64,000 nucleotides of DNA from Earliella scabrosa (Eukaryota > Basidiomycota > Agaricomycetes > Polyporales > Polyporaceae): positions 3,534,001 to 3,598,000 of the forward strand of contig JABYQQ010000002.1 in assembly GCA_022605405.1 (NCBI GenBank). The letters run 5' to 3'. Position numbers and translations under genes: made by a program. Positions within the stretch are counted from its first letter, which is position 1. Each line of letters starts with the position of its first letter. The notes below the pieces were generated by a model. That model was not told the DNA's origin. It made no database searches and worked only from the letters and a program-made list of their open reading frames with translations. Below, piece after piece: positions 60,456-64,000 of this stretch.

Positions 60456-60563
60456 TGGGCCATTGCTGGCATGAACGATTGATGAGAATTTTTGAAACTG
60501 AAGTATAGATAAACTATTACCTGTAGCAACATTAGAGCTTAGTATAGAGTAACAAAGACGCAA

Positions 60564-61156
60564 GTAGGTATAATGTCACCGGAGATTGTGATTTGGTCAA
60601 GCCATAGTGGTATCTGAACCGCGGCGCAATTGAGAAATATTCATTCACAATGTTCCATTTCTGCCCGTCGAGGATCGGGCAAATGTCCTCGTTAGTAACG
60701 GATAAGCGCCTCTCTGTGGATGGTTTTTGGCCCTCATGCTTATTGCTATCATGCCCCCGCACTTTTCCACAGGCTTCCTCCCTGGGGTTTGAGGTACAAA
60801 AGTGATGTTTACACGAAGCTACAGCTGTATGCAAGTTGAGAAAAATCAGTATCACCGTCATGGTATCATCTAACGGCCTCTATTTGAGTCCATGTCTGGC
60901 GTTCCATAAGCGCCAAAGCCGTTAGGACATGCCACATAACTCGGGCCGGTATAAGTCCGGTTCTCGAGTTTCCATGGTTGAGGTAAGGCGCCCGTGGGCG
61001 GGTCCTCGACGCAAGACTGCAATTACAGGCGTTCTGCGCACTTTGAGGCTAGGAACAGAATTTTATAGGTATATGAAGAGCAGAATGAAGCAATGTACCA
61101 AGTATGGGAGAGATCGAGCAAGGAGGGGGAGACGTGGAAAAGTCTGGGACATGTTG
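60564..61156. other. Intergenic sequence, nothing recognised
   Basis: No coding frame or repeat recognised between the gypsy fragment and the protease-like pseudogene. Confidence 0.45.
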
Positions 61157-62529
61157 CTAAAACGCATGGGCAGGAGCCCACATTGACGGGACCAGATCAC
61201 AATCTCGCATGACATTATACAGTTTTGCAACAAAGACATGACATATTCCAGAGATCTGAAGTTTCTTGGTTGAATAGTTTACAATATTGCCACAATATTG
61301 AACTTGATCTTTAGTTGCAATTCCATCATGGTACCAGATCCCTCCAGATAGATCTACAAACCAGCATACAAAGTGTTTGTCATGGTAGTATACGATACCA
61401 CAAAACCTATACATTTGGTGTATCTCTGGTAGTGTTATTTGGTTCTCTATAACAACTTTGTCTGTAGTGATAGATGCAATAATATTAGGGGCCTTCTCAT
61501 ATTTCTGTATCTTCTGCATTGATCTACCACACTGTGAACAAGAGGATGTGGTTTTCTGAATTGCAAGTGCATTGAACCATTGCATCACTGACTTTCCCTT
61601 ATGAATTCCAAGTCTTGTAGGGTGGTTTTTCCAGAAGTCCACATGACATGTCCATACCACTTTCTCACTCTTTGTAGTGACAGATTGATACTCACAGGCT
61701 CTACATATATGATACTCAAGAAGAATAGCTTCATTCATTGCAAGAGTGCTTCTGGTAAGACTATTATATCAGTGGGATTGCTACCTTTGGGACCAAGGTC
61801 AGCATTTTCTCAACCAAGTTTAATTCTAAACTGATCCCGAGCATGAACAATGGTTCTTCTTGAATTTTGGCACAAAACCTGGTCAAATAATAAGCGAAGA
61901 TCTCTTAGAGTAGCACTCTGTTGAGAGATCACATTTTTCCAATTTTGCTGGCATTCTGTATATATCAAAAGAAGAATAGTTAACAGGCTATCATATGCAC
62001 AGCTGTAATTGACACTATCCCATGGAATTCCAATAAATTGCTGTCCAGGAGGGGCTTGACTAGATTTTGCTTTCTTTACTGCTCTCTTTGGAATCACCTC
62101 ATCTTCATTGTGTCTTTTTCTCTTGTCTCTCACTTCATGCTGAGTTGTTGTAGATACTGTGACTGGTCTTGAACCTTGTGCTGGCACAAATGATGTGACA
62201 TTTTTCCTGAGTTCATGTTTGACATTTATAGCATCATGTTGGTCAATTAATTCATTCTTCTTTGTAGTATTGATCACAGTCCATGGACTATCTTCTGTGA
62301 CTGGCTCAATAGGGAATGGATTACTATGATTCCATTGAAGTGCTGCATGCAAGAAGTTTGGCATATGATTTTCACCCTTCCATTGTCTAAATGAATGAAT
62401 GAGCTCATTTCTGGTTATCCCAACAACTTTTGGTGATATATTGCCTAAGTATCTGAGCTTGGTAATTTCATCTAGTAGCTCCAGCTCTCTGAACTCTTGT
62501 CTAAGACTACCTGAGATACCTCCAGTCAG
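61157..62529 (-). pseudogene. Broken ubiquitin-specific-protease-like gene of transposon type
   Basis: AT-rich minus-strand frame. Going 5' to 3', the first part runs from about 62529 (ELELLDEITKLRYLGNISPK) through a basic nuclear-type stretch (KRAVKKAKSS) to the protease-like Cys box (GIPWDSVNYSCAYDSLLTIL). It stops at TGA 61810-61812, but the same frame continues sensibly (ENADLGPKGSNPTDIIVLPE) to another stop. The second half then resumes in a different frame (about 61738) with CRACEYQ, a CSQCG pair and the His box region (GIVYYHDKHFVCWFVDLSGG, then IWYHDG). So one nonsense mutation and a frameshift split a C19-like cysteine peptidase. Such proteases occur in large fungal transposons. The assignment to a particular element type is open. 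Confidence 0.72.
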
Positions 62530-63140
62530 TTACGATTGATGAGCGAAGCGGAGATATCGTTCTTTATAGACGACGTTCTCTGCCAGTTCATGTAACGCAA
62601 ACTGGACACCGTGTGAAAATATTTCATACTCCGCTTATCTGTAGTAAGTCCTCAATAAGCACTGACATAAGCACTCATAACTAACTTTCTTATGGAGCCA
62701 ACCCTACCATAGGGTTGGCCTGAGCCGCGGAAACAGTTTAGACGCTGGATACACAGCCACCTCACAAAAGTGTAAGCTCTGCTATTAAGTATTCACTGAG
62801 CTTTTAGACACCCAGCAATAAAGACATAAGTATTGCCCTCCGGGCGGGTCCTGTCCACTTTGTGATAGAGTACTAAAGAGTCCTCAGTCATGGATAGAGA
62901 CCTGAATACATAAGTTTGCCTCAAAAGCTAAAACGGTGTGGTTCCAGTGTCCACATGCAAACACTGTGAGATTTCCGTATCTTTCCACATGGTAGGCAAG
63001 ATCTAGTAGATAAACAAGGTGCGACAGTGAAGTCAATCTCCCACTACATTGGTACATCTTAATATCAGCGGGAGGTCTCCGACCTCCCTCCAATGGTACT
63101 ATGTACCTACTACTGAAGCCTTCTTAACTGCTGAGGAGTC

Positions 63141-63327
63141 GGCAGCACGGCATCCACGTGGCAAATTGATCCACGACTTTGCATCCCCTCATCCACGACA
63201 AGGGGGGCCAGCGCTAACTCCGATATTCGGCAAAGTGGCAGCCATGTGGCGGATTGATGCACAACTTTACATTCCCTCATCCACGACTGGGGGGCCATCG
63301 CTAACTCGATCGGCAATACGGCACACT
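63141..63327 (+). repeat. Imperfect tandem repeat, period about 83-88 bases
   Basis: Two full units, starting at 63141 and 63229, and the beginning of a third at 63312 (GGCAATACGGCAC). Both full units share a CC..GTGG word, TGGCAAATTGAT-type and CCTCATCCACGA blocks, and a GGGGGGCCA..GCTAACTC block. Confidence 0.75.
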
Positions 63328-63558
63328 AATCATACGGACATCACCGAGGGCACCAGTTTGATACACAACTCAACCTATTACTTGTTTGAAGACCTGTCCA
63401 CTAAAGTGTCCAGGAACAGTACAGATTTAGTCTCATTTGATAGGCATAGTTTAAGGCTTTCAAATGAACTTACTTTCAGTTGTTATGGATTATTAGTACA
63501 GGAGTTATAGCCTATATACACTTCCCCAAATGCGGAAGGTTGGTTGACTTCTAAAACG

Positions 63559-63655
63559 CAAATAAGCACCCATCGGCCGAAATTAGAATTCTGCCTGTCC
63601 CATGGGTCAATGAGACACCCCAAAACTTGCCCTTCGGCCGATGGGCACCTATTTG
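63559..63655. repeat. Inverted repeat with 51-base spacer
   Basis: Left arm 63559-63581 and right arm 63633-63655 match as reverse complements at 20 of 23 positions (CATCGGCCGAA at the core). It could fold as a hairpin or be a tiny inverted-repeat element. No flanking target duplication is obvious. Confidence 0.65.
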
Positions 63656-64000
63656 TCACAGTCACAGGCATCCTCCCATCTCTGTAAACACACTTCCTGA
63701 GCCCAAATTGAAGTGAAATAAGACATGTTATATATCATTGAAATCAGTATTGAAAGCTCTACCCAATGCAAATATACATGAAGCATAAAGACCAAAATTG
63801 TAGACAGAAAAATACAGAGACTACATTTAGAGACTGCTCTGCAATTCTACAAGTCTCTAGCCACAGCACTGTTGGTACACATAGGTGGTGTGTGGTATGT
63901 ATACATTTGACAAATCAGAATGTTCAAGGGGAATTAGTATTTGAGCCTCAGCTGACTAGTACAACTGGAGCTTTAGTTAATGTAAAACAACTATGCACAG

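Larger units (their letters stand above)
62718..64000. other. AT-rich, repeat-bearing right end of window
   Basis: Holds the tandem repeat at 63141-63327 and the inverted repeat at 63559-63655. No gene recognised. Confidence 0.5.

Overview
The window is nuclear DNA from a filamentous basidiomycete, most likely a wood-decay member of Agaricomycetes (Polyporales-like). The evidence is GC-rich genes cut by many introns of about 45-65 bases with GTRNGT donors, a secreted bicupin oxalate decarboxylase, a GH18 chitinase, F-box and SAP/ankyrin-like proteins, EF-hand/ZZ-type proteins, a DUF6532 protein, a CMC-type (CACTA/Plavaka-like) transposase gene and a chromodomain Ty3/gypsy fragment. No bacterial operons, CRISPR arrays or rRNA genes are visible. 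Gene models below were built by hand, by matching intron phases and reading frames, so exon edges are inferences unless the phase and the protein family both agree.

Layout. 1-5 kb: the 3' part of an EF-hand/ZZ-type gene (cut by the window edge), a one-pass membrane protein gene, an intron-containing tRNA-Gln(CUG), and directly after it a decayed duplicate of the membrane gene's third exon. 5-12 kb: a YjlB-like cupin gene (minus strand), 3.4 kb without a recognisable gene, then the 11-exon oxalate decarboxylase. 12-20 kb: a Ser/Pro-rich membrane protein with an unresolved 5' end, a 4-kb gene-poor stretch, and a secreted GH18 chitinase. 20-25 kb: a complete 11-exon paralogue of the edge gene, with an EF-hand, a ZZ-type zinc-finger region and a C-terminal coiled coil. 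26-31 kb: a DEK_C + SWIB protein and an F-box protein. 31-47 kb: two closely related 20-exon MFS transporters of the allantoate permease type in opposite orientation, enclosing a PTAR1-like prenyltransferase-alpha-repeat gene, the ER-associated degradation factor HRD3/SEL1L, a SAP + ankyrin-like gene and an F-box-like gene. 48-50 kb: an unknown gene with a strong-looking promoter. 50-54.6 kb: a large C2H2/CMC-transposase-like gene with an in-frame stop near its end. From about 54.8 kb onward the sequence turns AT-rich and repeat-rich: a 384-bp hAT-like MITE with a perfect 8-bp target duplication, a small unknown ORF, a DUF6532 gene, a truncated chromovirus integrase/chromodomain, a broken ubiquitin-protease-like gene, tandem repeats and an inverted repeat.

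The host genes look like a mixture of secretory and ER quality-control functions (HRD3, chitinase, oxalate decarboxylase, transporters) and regulatory functions (SWIB, F-box, ZZ). I see no biosynthetic cluster. The strongest structural themes are inverted paralogue pairs (EF-hand/ZZ, MFS) and, at the right end, a transposon-rich zone whose elements share short boundary sequences.
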